The notes beneath the pieces were generated by a model. The model was not told where the DNA came from. It worked only from the letters and a program-made list of their open reading frames with translations, and ran no database searches. From an uncultured Erysipelotrichaceae bacterium (GTDB lineage: Bacteria > Bacillota_I > Bacilli_A > Erysipelotrichales > Erysipelotrichaceae), in the NCBI GenBank assembly GCA_902766005.1, contig CACXCB010000042.1, positions 1 to 46,699 on the forward strand: a DNA stretch of 46,699 nucleotides, given 5' to 3'. Each line of letters starts with the position of its first letter. The first letter of the stretch is position 1. Position numbers and translations under genes: made by a program. Shown piece by piece: positions 1 through 8,712 of this stretch.

Positions 1-73
1 ATTATGATAAGAAACATTATCCTTTTATTTTCTGAGAATGAATCTATTATACATCATTCCGGCACGAATTCAT

Positions 74-104
74 CCCCTTCTTTACACCTCGTAAGAAGAA
101 GGGG
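74..104. other. Hairpin upstream of the first gene
   Basis: Nine-base arms CCCCTTCTT (74-82) and AAGAAGGGG (96-104) are perfectly complementary, and TAC/GTA can extend the stem with a two-base bulge. No clean T-run follows on the plus strand, so it may be a weak terminator of a gene outside the window or a structured leader. Its role is not resolved. Confidence 0.4.
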
Positions 105-121
105 ACTTCTTCGTTAATATA

Positions 122-130
122 TGTTAAAAT
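122..130 (+). promoter_or_regulatory. Extended -10 promoter for the flavoprotein gene
   Basis: TG-T-TAAAAT gives an extended -10 element 28 bases before the ATG at 159. No convincing -35 box is visible. The same TGnTAtAAT arrangement recurs before several other genes in the window. Confidence 0.45.
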
Positions 131-158
131 GCTCTTGTAAATCAATAGAGAAAATAAA

Positions 159-1517
159 ATGAATATTTTGGTGTTAAACGGTTCTCCTGCAGGCCAGGCA
201 AGCATAACCCTGCAGACAGTCCTTTATATTCAACAATTTTATGAGCAATATCCTTTTGAAGTTTTGGATGTCGGCCAGAGAATCAAACAATATGAAAAAG
301 ACTTTGGGGAATGCAGAAAGAAAATTGATGCAGCGGACCTGATCATTTTTGCCTATCCGGTTTATACCTTTCTGATACCGGCACAACTGCACCGGTTTAT
401 AGAAATGATGAAAGAAGAGAATATTGATTATACAGGGAAGTATGCAACGCAGATTACCACTTCCAAGCATTTCTATGATGTGACGGCACATCGATTCATT
501 CAGGATAATTGTGATGACATGGGACTTTCCTATATAAAAGGCTTATCCGCAGACATGGAAGATCTTCTGCATAAAAAGGGACAGGATGAAGCTATTTCGT
601 TCTTTCAATATGTAGTATGGTCATATCAGCACGGGTATCATGAACCGGTTTTATATCGTGAAAAGAAAGAATGGAATGGCATTGAAACAACCATTCCCGA
701 TAAAGAAGTGATACCCAAACGGGGAAAGATTGCGGTTGTAACCGATACGGAAGAAGGCAGTCCTTTATCCCGCATGATTCAAAGACTGCAGTACAACACC
801 TCCTTCGAAACGGTCGTTGTCAATCTGAGAGATTTCCCTTTCTCAGGCGGATGTCTTGGCTGTTTCCATTGTGCTTCCACGGGAGAATGCATCTATAAAG
901 ATGGCTTTGATGCATATCTGCGCAACAAGATTCAGACAACTGATGCGACAGTATATGCATTTACGATTCAGGATCATGGCATGGGATATCGCTTCAAACT
1001 GTTTGATGACCGCCAGTTCTGTAACGGGCATCGTACCGTTACAATGGGCAAGCCTGTCGGATACCTGATTGACGGTGACCTTGATGATGAACCGAATCTC
1101 AGAATGGTCATTGAGGCAAGAGCGGATACGGGAGGCAATTATCTTGCCGGAATTGCCACAAACAAAAAAAATCCGGATCATGAAATTGATAGGCTTGCAG
1201 ATACATTGCACTATGCAGTGGAGAAGAACTATCGGCAACCGCAGATGTTCTATGGCGTGGGTGGCTTGAAAATCTTCCGGGATCTGATCTATGAGATGCA
1301 GGGCATGATGAAGGAAGACCACAGATTCTACAAAGAACATGGATTCTATGATTTCCCGCAGAAAAAGAAGGGAAAGATTCTGGGCATGTACCTTGTCGGG
1401 GAAATGATGACAAATCCGAAGCTGAGTAAAAAGCTCGGTGGCAAAATGACCGAAGGCATGCTGATGCCATATCAACAGGTCATCAAAAAGGCAAAAAAGA
1501 AGATGGGTAATTTATGA
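159..1517 (+). CDS. Two-domain flavodoxin-like iron-sulfur flavoprotein
   Basis: A 452-residue protein made of two flavodoxin-like halves. Residues 1-150 start with MNILVLNGSPAG, an FMN phosphate-loop motif, and have the AYPVYTF segment of NAD(P)H-dependent FMN reductases. The second half starts near residue 190 (KIAVVTDTEEGSPLSRM) and carries the cysteine cluster C232-x2-C235-x2-C238-x5-C244, as in iron-sulfur flavoproteins of the Isf type. It is probably a cytosolic redox enzyme moving electrons between NAD(P)H, FMN and possibly an Fe-S centre. Substrate is unknown. The cysteine cluster is also common in flavodoxin-family proteins without proven clusters. The last four bases overlap the next gene (ATGA), so the two are translationally coupled. 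The start ATG has only a weak GAG ribosome site. Confidence 0.75.
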   Translation: MNILVLNGSPAGQASITLQTVLYIQQFYEQYPFEVLDVGQRIKQYEKDFGECRKKIDAADLIIFAYPVYTFLIPAQLHRFIEMMKEENIDYTGKYATQITTSKHFYDVTAHRFIQDNCDDMGLSYIKGLSADMEDLLHKKGQDEAISFFQYVVWSYQHGYHEPVLYREKKEWNGIETTIPDKEVIPKRGKIAVVTDTEEGSPLSRMIQRLQYNTSFETVVVNLRDFPFSGGCLGCFHCASTGECIYKDGFDAYLRNKIQTTDATVYAFTIQDHGMGYRFKLFDDRQFCNGHRTVTMGKPVGYLIDGDLDDEPNLRMVIEARADTGGNYLAGIATNKKNPDHEIDRLADTLHYAVEKNYRQPQMFYGVGGLKIFRDLIYEMQGMMKEDHRFYKEHGFYDFPQKKKGKILGMYLVGEMMTNPKLSKKLGGKMTEGMLMPYQQVIKKAKKKMGNL

Positions 1518-2332
1518 GACAGAACTTGCATACACACTCCACTTTCTGTGACGGAAAGAATCCGCCGGAGGAAATGGTATTAAAGGCAATTGAAAAAGGA
1601 TTTGATATTCTCGGTTTCTCCGGGCATGGCTATGTGAAGATCGACACTGCAGCAATGTCTGTAGAAGGTACGAGGGAATATATTCAGACCATTCAAATGC
1701 TGAAGGAAAAATACAAAGAAAAGATAGATATTTATCTTGGCCTGGAAGAAGACGCTTTGAACCGCCTGATTGTCAAAGAACCGTTTTCTTTCATCATCGG
1801 AAGCGTTCATTTTTTGACACATGAAGGTGTTTCCTTGCCGATTGATTATAATCGGGGCATCATGGAATTCATGGTGGACGCATGGTATGAAGGCAATTTC
1901 ATCAATCTTGCCAAAGACTATTACCAAGATGTACGACAGATGGCAAATTGGGATGAAGTGGACATTATCGGCCATCTGGATCTGATTACCAAATTCAATG
2001 AAGATGAATCCTTTATCCGTTTTGATGATCCGTTATATGTCAAAGAGGCATGTGACACGATTGACGCGTTTGCAGGGAAAAAGATTCTTGAAGTCAATAC
2101 CGGAGCGATCTCGAGAAACTACAGAAAAACACCTTATCCTTATAGGAACCTTCTGCAGTATATGCATGAAAAAGGGGTACAGATCTGTCTGAACAGCGAT
2201 TGCCATAATGCGGAATATCTTGATTGTTATTTTCCGGAATCCCTGGAAATGATAAAAGCGTGCGGATACAAAACCATGATGAAAAAAACCCCGGAGGGTT
2301 TTACGGAAACAGATATTGACTGTTTTTGGTAA
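1514..2332 (+). CDS. PHP-domain histidinol-phosphatase-like phosphoesterase
   Basis: A 272-residue PHP-superfamily protein. The N-terminus MRQNLHTHSTFCDG contains the HxH metal motif. Further metal-binding stretches are GFSGHGY, LGLEEDA, GSVHFL, DIIGHLDLI and LNSDCHN near the C-terminus. This order matches histidinol-phosphatase of the HisK type, which removes phosphate from L-histidinol phosphate in histidine synthesis. No other his genes are in the window, so a different phosphate ester is possible. It overlaps the upstream flavoprotein by 4 bases and converges on a minus-strand metallophosphoesterase only 12 bases away, with no obvious hairpin between them. Confidence 0.75.
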   Translation: MRQNLHTHSTFCDGKNPPEEMVLKAIEKGFDILGFSGHGYVKIDTAAMSVEGTREYIQTIQMLKEKYKEKIDIYLGLEEDALNRLIVKEPFSFIIGSVHFLTHEGVSLPIDYNRGIMEFMVDAWYEGNFINLAKDYYQDVRQMANWDEVDIIGHLDLITKFNEDESFIRFDDPLYVKEACDTIDAFAGKKILEVNTGAISRNYRKTPYPYRNLLQYMHEKGVQICLNSDCHNAEYLDCYFPESLEMIKACGYKTMMKKTPEGFTETDIDCFW

Positions 2333-2344
2333 TTCACATTTGCA

Positions 2345-3382
2345 TCAATAGGTGATTGTGATGGAAGAATCATGATGCTTCAGAAGAAACAGAATATACT
2401 CTTCGTATCCCGAATCATGTAATTCATGGATCGTTTGCAGAAACAGGGGATCAGCCTCAAAAGAGGAGAGATCCTCTTTTTCGTATGCATCAAACCATCT
2501 TTGCAGGGAATCCGTCATCCTTTCTGCTGTTTCAAGGTCATATCTTTTTTTAAAGAATTTCAAAAAACCGTTTTTACGCAATTCGTGACAATTGTTTACC
2601 TTTTGAACAGAAGCCCAATACAGTAAGGGATTATACTTCTTTATATCAAGATTCCTGACTTCATAGTGTATTTCATCACCAATCTCAAGATAACCATATT
2701 GAAACGGAGCTGCTAACGGAGCAGGCAGGACAATCTCTGTCAGAGAATCCTGTGTCTGTATATAGGGGACATGCTGGTGGGCAGTAAAAGATAATTTTAC
2801 ACCGTATTCTTTCAACAGAGGAATCAGATCTTTATTCTCTATTTGATACTGCAAAGGATTCTTATGCCATGCATTGAGAAACAGGTTATGATGGGAAAGG
2901 AAAATGATATTCTCGGGAAGAGCAATCTGTTTTTTTAACCATTGCATGGTTTCTTCCGAAAAGCCGATTTTCTTTTGGGAGGAATCATCCATGACAAGAA
3001 AGCGGATATTGTCTTTGACGTAGGCATAACTGAGGGAGGAAGGATCTTTGTCTGTACAGTCCAAAAGAGGAAAATAGGTATCTTGATATTCTTCAACAGA
3101 ACACAGATCAAAATCATGATTCCCTGTTGTCATCAGTATGGGAATGCCCGCTTCTTTTATCTTGAACAGTTCATTTTGAAATGCTTCTCTGTCCTGCTTT
3201 TTTCCGCTTACCGTATGATCACCGCAGAGGATAAAGAGATCGATATGCATATCCTGCATCTGTTTGAAAAATATATCCAATACTTCTTTCCCATAGCGCA
3301 TTAAAGGAATGATCTGATCGGATATGTTAGGATTTGTACTGAAATGAAAATCAGCTGTTAATACAATTCGTAATGGTTTCAT
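2345..3382 (-). CDS. Calcineurin-like metallophosphoesterase
   Basis: A 345-residue cytosolic metallophosphoesterase. The dinuclear-metal motifs are in order: TADFHF (D-x-H) near the N-terminus, LCGDHT (G-D-x, with H where many members have N), TTGNHDFD (G-N-H-D), FLSHHN and FTAHQH (GHxH-like). Substrate unknown. The reading frame stays open upstream to a GTG at 3445, which would overlap the MATE gene by 26 bases, but family similarity begins at MKPLRIVLTADFHF, so the ATG at 3382 is preferred. That ATG has no ribosome site. A TATAAT six bases upstream suggests a leaderless mRNA of its own, in addition to any read-through from the MATE gene. Confidence 0.75.
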   Translation of the reverse strand: MKPLRIVLTADFHFSTNPNISDQIIPLMRYGKEVLDIFFKQMQDMHIDLFILCGDHTVSGKKQDREAFQNELFKIKEAGIPILMTTGNHDFDLCSVEEYQDTYFPLLDCTDKDPSSLSYAYVKDNIRFLVMDDSSQKKIGFSEETMQWLKKQIALPENIIFLSHHNLFLNAWHKNPLQYQIENKDLIPLLKEYGVKLSFTAHQHVPYIQTQDSLTEIVLPAPLAAPFQYGYLEIGDEIHYEVRNLDIKKYNPLLYWASVQKVNNCHELRKNGFLKFFKKRYDLETAERMTDSLQRWFDAYEKEDLSSFEADPLFLQTIHELHDSGYEEYILFLLKHHDSSITITY

Positions 3383-3388
3383 GAAATC

Positions 3389-3394
3389 ATTATA
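3389..3394 (-). promoter_or_regulatory. -10 box placed for a leaderless transcript
   Basis: On the minus strand TATAAT lies six bases before the ATG at 3382, so transcription would begin at or next to the A of the start codon. It sits directly after the terminator of the upstream MATE gene. No good -35 is seen at 16-18 bases, so this is tentative. Confidence 0.35.
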
Positions 3395-3400
3395 AAATAA

Positions 3401-3421
3401 AAAAGCTCTTGAAGAGCTTTT
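3401..3421 (-). terminator. Terminator of the first MATE gene
   Basis: AAAAGCTC/GAGCTTTT form a stem around TTGAA. On the minus strand it is followed by a T-rich tract. The stop codon of the MATE gene (3420-3422) lies in the hairpin arm. Confidence 0.75.
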
Positions 3422-4778
3422 AAATCTGCAGATTTGTCCATTCACCTTTACGGAAGCGATGGGACAGGAATAAGAAGCGGGAAACCTGGTCGGAAAGGAT
3501 ACCGATCCAGATACCGACTAATCCGAGACTGAATACGCTTGTTAATCCCCATGTGACGATGGAACGGATCAATGTGACGGAAACAAGTGAAGCAAACAAA
3601 GTATATTTGACATCTCCTGCACCTCTTAAGCATCCGCCATAGATAATCTGTGAAATCTGGAACAGAAGAATGACCGTAATGAAACGGCAGATCATGACAC
3701 CCATATTCAATACCTCTGTCTCCTGGAAGAACAATGAGAACAGCTGTCTGCCAAAGACTAACAGAATAAAGGCTAATACAAACGATATTACCAGACCTGT
3801 TCTCTGACAGAAGGAACCGTATACTTTGGCTTTGTCCGGATCTTTTTCACCGAGGCTTCGGCCGATTAACGCAACTGCCGCTACCTGCATACCGTCACCG
3901 AAAGAGAAGCCAAGGGACAGAAAGTTCATGCCAACCTGATGAGCGGCAAAGGCATCCGTACCAAGCCGCGCAGCTAATAATGCAGTAACCAAGAAGCCTA
4001 CACGCATGGCGACATTTTCAATTAACATGTTTATGCCTAAACGGTAAATACTTGCCATCGCATCAAATACAGGACGGATCTTTTCTTTTAAGATATAGGG
4101 GATTGAAACATAACTCGTTTTACGGAACAGAGAGCTGATGCTCATGACAGCTGCCGCAACTGTTCCCAATACAGTGGCAATGGCCGCACCCAGTAATTCG
4201 AGTCTTGGGAATCCGAAATGTCCGTTAATTAATACATAGTTGAACACAATATTGACTATAGAAGAAACCACATTGGTTGTCATGGCAATACGGGTATTGC
4301 CGCTGCCTCTCTGGGCGGCATTGATGACAAGCGACATGACATTGAAGATCATGCAGCCTTGAATCACTCTAAAATACGTTACTGCCGGTTCATGCGTATC
4401 AACGTTCGAACCTGACCAGGTGATAATCTGATGGGCAAAGGCAACCGAAAGGAAAGAGAGAATAATGCACGCTATGACCGTAAAGACAATTGCCGTGATC
4501 AATATCTCGTTGGCATTTTTCTGATCTCCCTGTCCTCTTCTTCTTGCGACTAAAGCACTGACTGCTACATTACAGGAAAAGAAGACAGCTAAAGTAATGA
4601 ATTTCGGTTGTGTTGTTAAGCCTACTGCAGCTACTGCATAGGTGCCTAAAGAAGCTACCATCATGGTGTCAATCATACCTGCAAGCGAGACGAAGAAGCT
4701 TTCAAGAACTGCAGGCCATGCCATGGACAGGGTTTCCTTAAGCAGTGCCTTGTTGTCGTACTGTTTTTTCTCGGACAT
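3420..4778 (-). CDS. MATE family multidrug efflux transporter (first of three)
   Basis: A 452-residue polytopic membrane protein with about 12 hydrophobic segments in two homologous halves. It has typical MATE features: WPAVLESFFVSLAGMIDTMM in helix 1, VGLTTQP, and AQRGSGNTR / CLRGAGDVKY loops in each half. It probably exports cationic compounds in exchange for Na+ or H+. The ATG at 4778 is chosen over an in-frame ATG at 4820 because AGGGGTG precedes it at good spacing. The metallophosphoesterase gene lies downstream on the same strand across a terminator. It is only distantly similar to the other two MATE proteins here. Confidence 0.85.
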   Translation of the reverse strand: MSEKKQYDNKALLKETLSMAWPAVLESFFVSLAGMIDTMMVASLGTYAVAAVGLTTQPKFITLAVFFSCNVAVSALVARRRGQGDQKNANEILITAIVFTVIACIILSFLSVAFAHQIITWSGSNVDTHEPAVTYFRVIQGCMIFNVMSLVINAAQRGSGNTRIAMTTNVVSSIVNIVFNYVLINGHFGFPRLELLGAAIATVLGTVAAAVMSISSLFRKTSYVSIPYILKEKIRPVFDAMASIYRLGINMLIENVAMRVGFLVTALLAARLGTDAFAAHQVGMNFLSLGFSFGDGMQVAAVALIGRSLGEKDPDKAKVYGSFCQRTGLVISFVLAFILLVFGRQLFSLFFQETEVLNMGVMICRFITVILLFQISQIIYGGCLRGAGDVKYTLFASLVSVTLIRSIVTWGLTSVFSLGLVGIWIGILSDQVSRFLFLSHRFRKGEWTNLQI

Positions 4779-4854
4779 ATTTTCACCCCTTATTACTGTT
4801 CTATAATCATAATCTTTCACAAAAGACGATTCAAGGAAAAAACATCGGGAAAAC

Positions 4855-4863
4855 TGATATAAT
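4855..4863 (+). promoter_or_regulatory. Extended -10 promoter for the glycosyltransferase
   Basis: TGATATAAT, an extended -10 element, ends 20 bases before the ATG at 4884. No clear -35. The identical nonamer occurs before three other genes in the window. Confidence 0.55.
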
Positions 4864-4883
4864 AGGAAGGCAGTGAGGTAAAT

Positions 4884-6698
4884 ATGATGATAAAAGCTTT
4901 ACAAAAAATAGTATTTCCGAAAAATGACAAACTGGCATATCATAATGAGCTGTTTTATAAAGGTATGAATTGCGGACTGGTTGGGGAGGAGCAGGCTTTA
5001 TTCCTGGCTTCCGGTATTCATCTGGATTTCGCAACATATCTGAACGGCTTTTCTTTGAATAAATGGAAACAGTATACAAACATGAAAGACCTGTCTCTTG
5101 AAATTGAGGCCAAGGGTGATTTCATACTGACATTAACGGGCTACTCCATGAAGCCTGTAACTCCGGAAAGAACATGCTTTGCGAAGAAGGAATATCATTT
5201 GGGTGAGAAAGGAACCTTGAAGATTTCCTATCCTGAGACAAAAGAGGAATTTTTGGCTTTTGAGATTACCGCCTTGTCCGAGACAAAGATCTATGGCGGA
5301 CAGTATGCAGCCGACTATGCAGAGGAAGATGTCAGGGAAGTCAATCTGGCGATTGCCACAACAACCTGCTTCAAGGAAGAATTTATCAAGGGAAACGTAA
5401 AGAAGATCCGCGAGGAACTGCTGGAAAGCAATGATGAAATTGCCGAACATCTCTATGTCAATGTTGTGGATAACGGCAGAACCTTGAACAAGGAAGATAT
5501 TGAGGGTAATCATGTCCGCTTGTTCCCGAATCCGAATACCGGCGGATCCGGCGGTTATGCAAGAGGCATGATGGAAAGCCTCCATATGGAAGAAAACATT
5601 ACACATATCCTGTTAATGGATGATGATGTTCTTGTTCTTCCTGAAAGCATCCGCAGGACATATGTCCTGTTAACGGTTTTGAAGAAGGAATACCATAATG
5701 ATTACATCAGCGGTGCGATGCTTGATTTCAACAAGATGTATCATCAGCATGAAGATGTCGGAACAGTGCAACAGGATGGATTCCTGTTAAAGGCAAAGCC
5801 TGATTTCAACATGACAAAGCTGAAAGATGTCATTCAGAACAACAGGGAAGTGCCTAACCTCAAACATCCTTATGGGGCATGGTGGTATTGCTGCATGCCG
5901 AGGGAGATGGTAGAGAAGAATGGATATCCGATGCCTTTCTTTATCCGCGGGGATGATGTTGAATACGGTGTCAGAAGTCATACAAACTACATTACCATGA
6001 GCGGCATCTGCGTATGGCATATGGGTTTTGCCAACAAGTACAATGCCTTCATGGTTATGTACCAGTCTTTGAGAAACCTGATGATTGTTCATGCATCAAG
6101 TGATGATATCGCCGATTGTGATGTCTTCGGCAGTCTCAAAGCTTGCTTTGGCATGAGGCTGTATGAGCTCAATTATGATGGGGCAGAGCTTGTGTGCAGG
6201 GCACTGGAAGATTTCTTAAAAGGTCCTTCCTTCCTTGCCGAGGTCAATGGCGAAAAACTGATGAAGGAATACAGCCAGCTCAATGAGAAGATGAAGCCGA
6301 TCACGGAATACCCGGATGTGGAAGTACGTATGAAAAACATCAGAAAGCACACGAAGTTTACTTTCCCGCAATCTGTCATCTACCGTATTACCGCCAATGG
6401 ACAGAGAATTATTCCGATGTCCAGATTGAAAAAGGATAACGGGTATACAAGCTATGACGGCCAGTATACCATGAGAAATGCTTTGCTGAGAGAAACTGTT
6501 TATGCGATCAATCCATATGAGGAAACAGCGGCTGTCAGACATGTGGATCGTGAAAAATACAAAGCTCTGCGCAAGAGGTTCAAGGGATTGTGTAAAGAAT
6601 ACGAAGCCAGAAAGGAAGAGCTGAACATTGCCTATAGACAGGCAAAGAAACAGTTCGTTTCCGAAGCTTTCTGGAAGGAATATCTGGGCTTGAAATAA
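4884..6698 (+). CDS. GlfT2-like family 2 glycosyltransferase (galactofuranosyltransferase type)
   Basis: A 604-residue cytosolic or membrane-associated glycosyltransferase. Residues 1-140 form a beta-rich N-terminal region, as in galactofuranosyltransferase GlfT2. The GT-A domain has the metal-binding DDD at 246-248 (LLMDDDVLVLP), the HPYGAWWYC acceptor loop, the catalytic-type FFIRGDDVEYG with D357-D358, and WHMGF with metal ligand H379. The C-terminal 200 residues are helical. By family it would add galactofuranose (or a similar sugar) from a UDP donor to a cell-envelope polymer. No UDP-galactopyranose mutase gene is in the window, so donor and product are inference. GAGGT precedes the ATG; a second ATG follows immediately. 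The gene stands alone between its own promoter and terminator. Confidence 0.75.
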   Translation: MMIKALQKIVFPKNDKLAYHNELFYKGMNCGLVGEEQALFLASGIHLDFATYLNGFSLNKWKQYTNMKDLSLEIEAKGDFILTLTGYSMKPVTPERTCFAKKEYHLGEKGTLKISYPETKEEFLAFEITALSETKIYGGQYAADYAEEDVREVNLAIATTTCFKEEFIKGNVKKIREELLESNDEIAEHLYVNVVDNGRTLNKEDIEGNHVRLFPNPNTGGSGGYARGMMESLHMEENITHILLMDDDVLVLPESIRRTYVLLTVLKKEYHNDYISGAMLDFNKMYHQHEDVGTVQQDGFLLKAKPDFNMTKLKDVIQNNREVPNLKHPYGAWWYCCMPREMVEKNGYPMPFFIRGDDVEYGVRSHTNYITMSGICVWHMGFANKYNAFMVMYQSLRNLMIVHASSDDIADCDVFGSLKACFGMRLYELNYDGAELVCRALEDFLKGPSFLAEVNGEKLMKEYSQLNEKMKPITEYPDVEVRMKNIRKHTKFTFPQSVIYRITANGQRIIPMSRLKKDNGYTSYDGQYTMRNALLRETVYAINPYEETAAVRHVDREKYKALRKRFKGLCKEYEARKEELNIAYRQAKKQFVSEAFWKEYLGLK

Positions 6699-6704
6699 TG
6701 GAGA

Positions 6705-6742
6705 AGACTGATTCCATCAATTGACGGATTCAGTCTTTTTTT
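6705..6742 (+). terminator. Terminator of the glycosyltransferase gene (copy 1 of a duplicated terminator)
   Basis: A 32-base hairpin (6705-6736) with AGACTGATTCC/GGATTCAGTCT arms around a TCAATTGA core, followed by seven T. Thirty of its 32 bases are repeated at 8569-8600 on the other side of the AAA-ATPase-like gene. Confidence 0.85.
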
Positions 6743-6806
6743 GTATGTTATTCGCACATTGAAACACATAGTAGGATACGCTAATATGAAGAACGAGGAG
6801 AAAATA

Positions 6807-8525
6807 ATGATGAAACGTGCAATTAACATAGGAGGGCAAAGTTTTGAAAGAATCATTGCTGAAAATACCTTTTATGTAGATAAAAGCCTTTTCATTGAAG
6901 AATGGTGGAATAATAAGGATGATATCACCTTGATCACACGACCAAGTAGGTTCGGAAAAACGTTAAACCTTTCCATGCTGGAATGCTTCTTTTCAAATCA
7001 GTTCGCGGATAAAAAAGAGCTCTTTAGGCATTTGAACATTTATGAAAACAAGGAAGTAATGAAACTCCAGGGCAGATTTCCTGTAATTTTTGTGACATTT
7101 GCATCTGTAAAATCTTCAACATATGATGGGCTGATTAATGATATTTCTGTAATTATCAGGTCTTTGTTCAGAAAACACAGGTATCTCATAGACAATCCGC
7201 ATATTACAAAAGATCATTTGTCATATATGGAAGCCATTATGAATGAGCAATGGGATGAAGACAATAATCAGGTCAGGCCTCTTTCGGAGTCAGTCATAAA
7301 GGATGCGATTCGGCGACTAAGCGAGATTATGACATTTGTATATGGTGAAAGAGTTATTCTTCTTTTGGATGAGTATGATACCCCCATGCAGGAAGCATAT
7401 ATTAACGGATACTGGGATCAAGCAGTGGCCCTTCTGCGAGGAGTTTTTAACGCTTCATTGAAAACAAACTCCTTTTTATACAAAGCTATACTAACGGGAA
7501 TTACAAGAATTTCAAAGGAATCCATATTTTCTGATTTAAATAATCTGAAAATTGCTTCAGTCACTTCAGATAAATATTCTGATAAATTCGGGTTTACAGA
7601 AAATGAAGTTAAAAAAGCTTTAAAGGAATATATGTTGGAAAATGAAATGGATAAAGTCAGGTATTGGTATGATGGGTTTAATTTCGGAAAACGAAGGGAT
7701 ATTTATAACCCCTGGTCAATTGTTAACTTTTTGGATGAGGGGAAATTTACAAATTATTGGACAAATACTTCATCGAATGCCTTAATCAGCAGGCTTCTTA
7801 AAGAGGGGGAAGCACAATTCAAAATTTGTCTTGAATCTTTGGTCAAAGGGGAAAGCATTGTCTGCTCTATTGATGAAGAGATTGTCTTTAATCAGTTGAA
7901 TAAAAGAAGCGGTGCTTTGTGGAGTTTGATGGTTGCATCAGGTTATTTGAAAATAACAGATATTGAAGGTGATGGACGAAATGCGAAATATACACTTTCT
8001 CTAACAAATATGGAAGTCAGGGATATGGTCAGTGACATGATTGAAGAATGGTTTTCGTGGGAAGGTGATGGAGATTATAACGGGTTTGTCAGCGCATTAC
8101 TGAGAGAAAACCTGAAAGAGATGAACGCGTATATGAACAGACTTACATTGTCAGTGATCAGTTCGTTTGATTCGGGAATAAAACCATCAGAAAAAATTCC
8201 TGAAAATTTCTATCATGGTTTTGTTCTTGGATTAATAGTGACATTGCAGGGGAGATATGTCATAACTTCCAATCGTGAAAGCGGTTTAGGAAGATATGAT
8301 GTTATCATGGAACCCTTAAATCCTCAAGAAAATGCAATTCTTATTGAATTTAAAGTTTTTGACCCTGATGAGGAAAAGAATCTGGAAGAAACTGTTAAGA
8401 GAGCTCTGAACCAGATCGAAGAAAAACAGTATGATCGTTATCTTCTTGATAAAGGTTTTGCAAAGAATGCAATTAGAAAATACGGATTTGCCTTTAGGGG
8501 AAAAGAAGTATTGATCGGTGAGTGA
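6807..8525 (+). CDS. AAA-ATPase-like / PD-(D/E)XK nuclease superfamily protein (DUF1703 type)
   Basis: A 572-residue protein of the family joining an N-terminal AAA-ATPase-like domain to a C-terminal PD-(D/E)XK nuclease-like domain. Visible features: FYVDKS near the N-terminus, an atypical P-loop TRPSRFGKT (44-52), Walker B ILLLDEYDTPM with D188-E-Y-D191, and a C-terminal D497...E513-x-K515 nuclease signature (YDVIM...IEFK) followed by the family ending KYGFAFRGKEVLIG. Function is not established; the family is abundant and often multicopy in gut anaerobes. GAGGAG six bases before the ATG at 6807 decides the start; frames open upstream to 6741 lack a site. It is bracketed by duplicated terminators, and a relic of a relative lies at 15940. 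Confidence 0.85.
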   Translation: MMKRAINIGGQSFERIIAENTFYVDKSLFIEEWWNNKDDITLITRPSRFGKTLNLSMLECFFSNQFADKKELFRHLNIYENKEVMKLQGRFPVIFVTFASVKSSTYDGLINDISVIIRSLFRKHRYLIDNPHITKDHLSYMEAIMNEQWDEDNNQVRPLSESVIKDAIRRLSEIMTFVYGERVILLLDEYDTPMQEAYINGYWDQAVALLRGVFNASLKTNSFLYKAILTGITRISKESIFSDLNNLKIASVTSDKYSDKFGFTENEVKKALKEYMLENEMDKVRYWYDGFNFGKRRDIYNPWSIVNFLDEGKFTNYWTNTSSNALISRLLKEGEAQFKICLESLVKGESIVCSIDEEIVFNQLNKRSGALWSLMVASGYLKITDIEGDGRNAKYTLSLTNMEVRDMVSDMIEEWFSWEGDGDYNGFVSALLRENLKEMNAYMNRLTLSVISSFDSGIKPSEKIPENFYHGFVLGLIVTLQGRYVITSNRESGLGRYDVIMEPLNPQENAILIEFKVFDPDEEKNLEETVKRALNQIEEKQYDRYLLDKGFAKNAIRKYGFAFRGKEVLIGE

Positions 8526-8568
8526 ATAGAAATAATAAGATCATTGCCAAAGGGCTTATAGAGAAAAA

Positions 8569-8604
8569 AGACTGATTCCGTCAATTGACGGTTTCAGTCT
8601 TTTT
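8569..8604 (+). terminator. Terminator of the AAA-ATPase-like gene (copy 2)
   Basis: Hairpin 8569-8600 with a perfect inner CCGTCAATTGACGG palindrome and a TTTTT tail. Nearly identical to the terminator at 6705-6742. Confidence 0.85.
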
Positions 8605-8676
8605 CAGAAAAAAATTATCGTTATAAGAAAATGCAATTTGTTAGGTACTTCAGGTGTAAATTTAATAAGAATCATA

Positions 8677-8682
8677 TATAAT
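8677..8682 (+). promoter_or_regulatory. -10 box upstream of the second MATE gene
   Basis: TATAAT lies 30 bases before the ATG at 8713. No recognisable -35 at 16-18 bases, so confidence is limited. Confidence 0.4.
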
Positions 8683-8712
8683 GATACACGCACGAATTTA
8701 TTTGGAGGAAAC

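Larger units (their letters stand above)
6705..8604 (+). repeat. Direct terminator repeats bracketing the AAA-ATPase-like gene
   Basis: The hairpins at 6705-6736 and 8569-8600 match at 30 of 32 positions, differing at 6716/8580 (a/g) and 6728/8592 (a/t). A GAGAA-type purine stretch precedes both. They are in the same orientation, 1,864 bases apart, with exactly one gene between. This looks like duplication of a terminator when the gene arrived, or a cassette that carries its own matching terminator. Confidence 0.7.

Noticed and set aside
843..1475. A 210-codon open frame on the minus strand opposite the flavoprotein
   Set aside because: No ribosome site or family features, and the plus-strand frame has clear flavodoxin motifs. 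It is a shadow frame.
2333..2344. Possible terminator between the convergent PHP and metallophosphoesterase genes
   Set aside because: Only 12 bases separate the stops, and I found no stem with a T-run across them.
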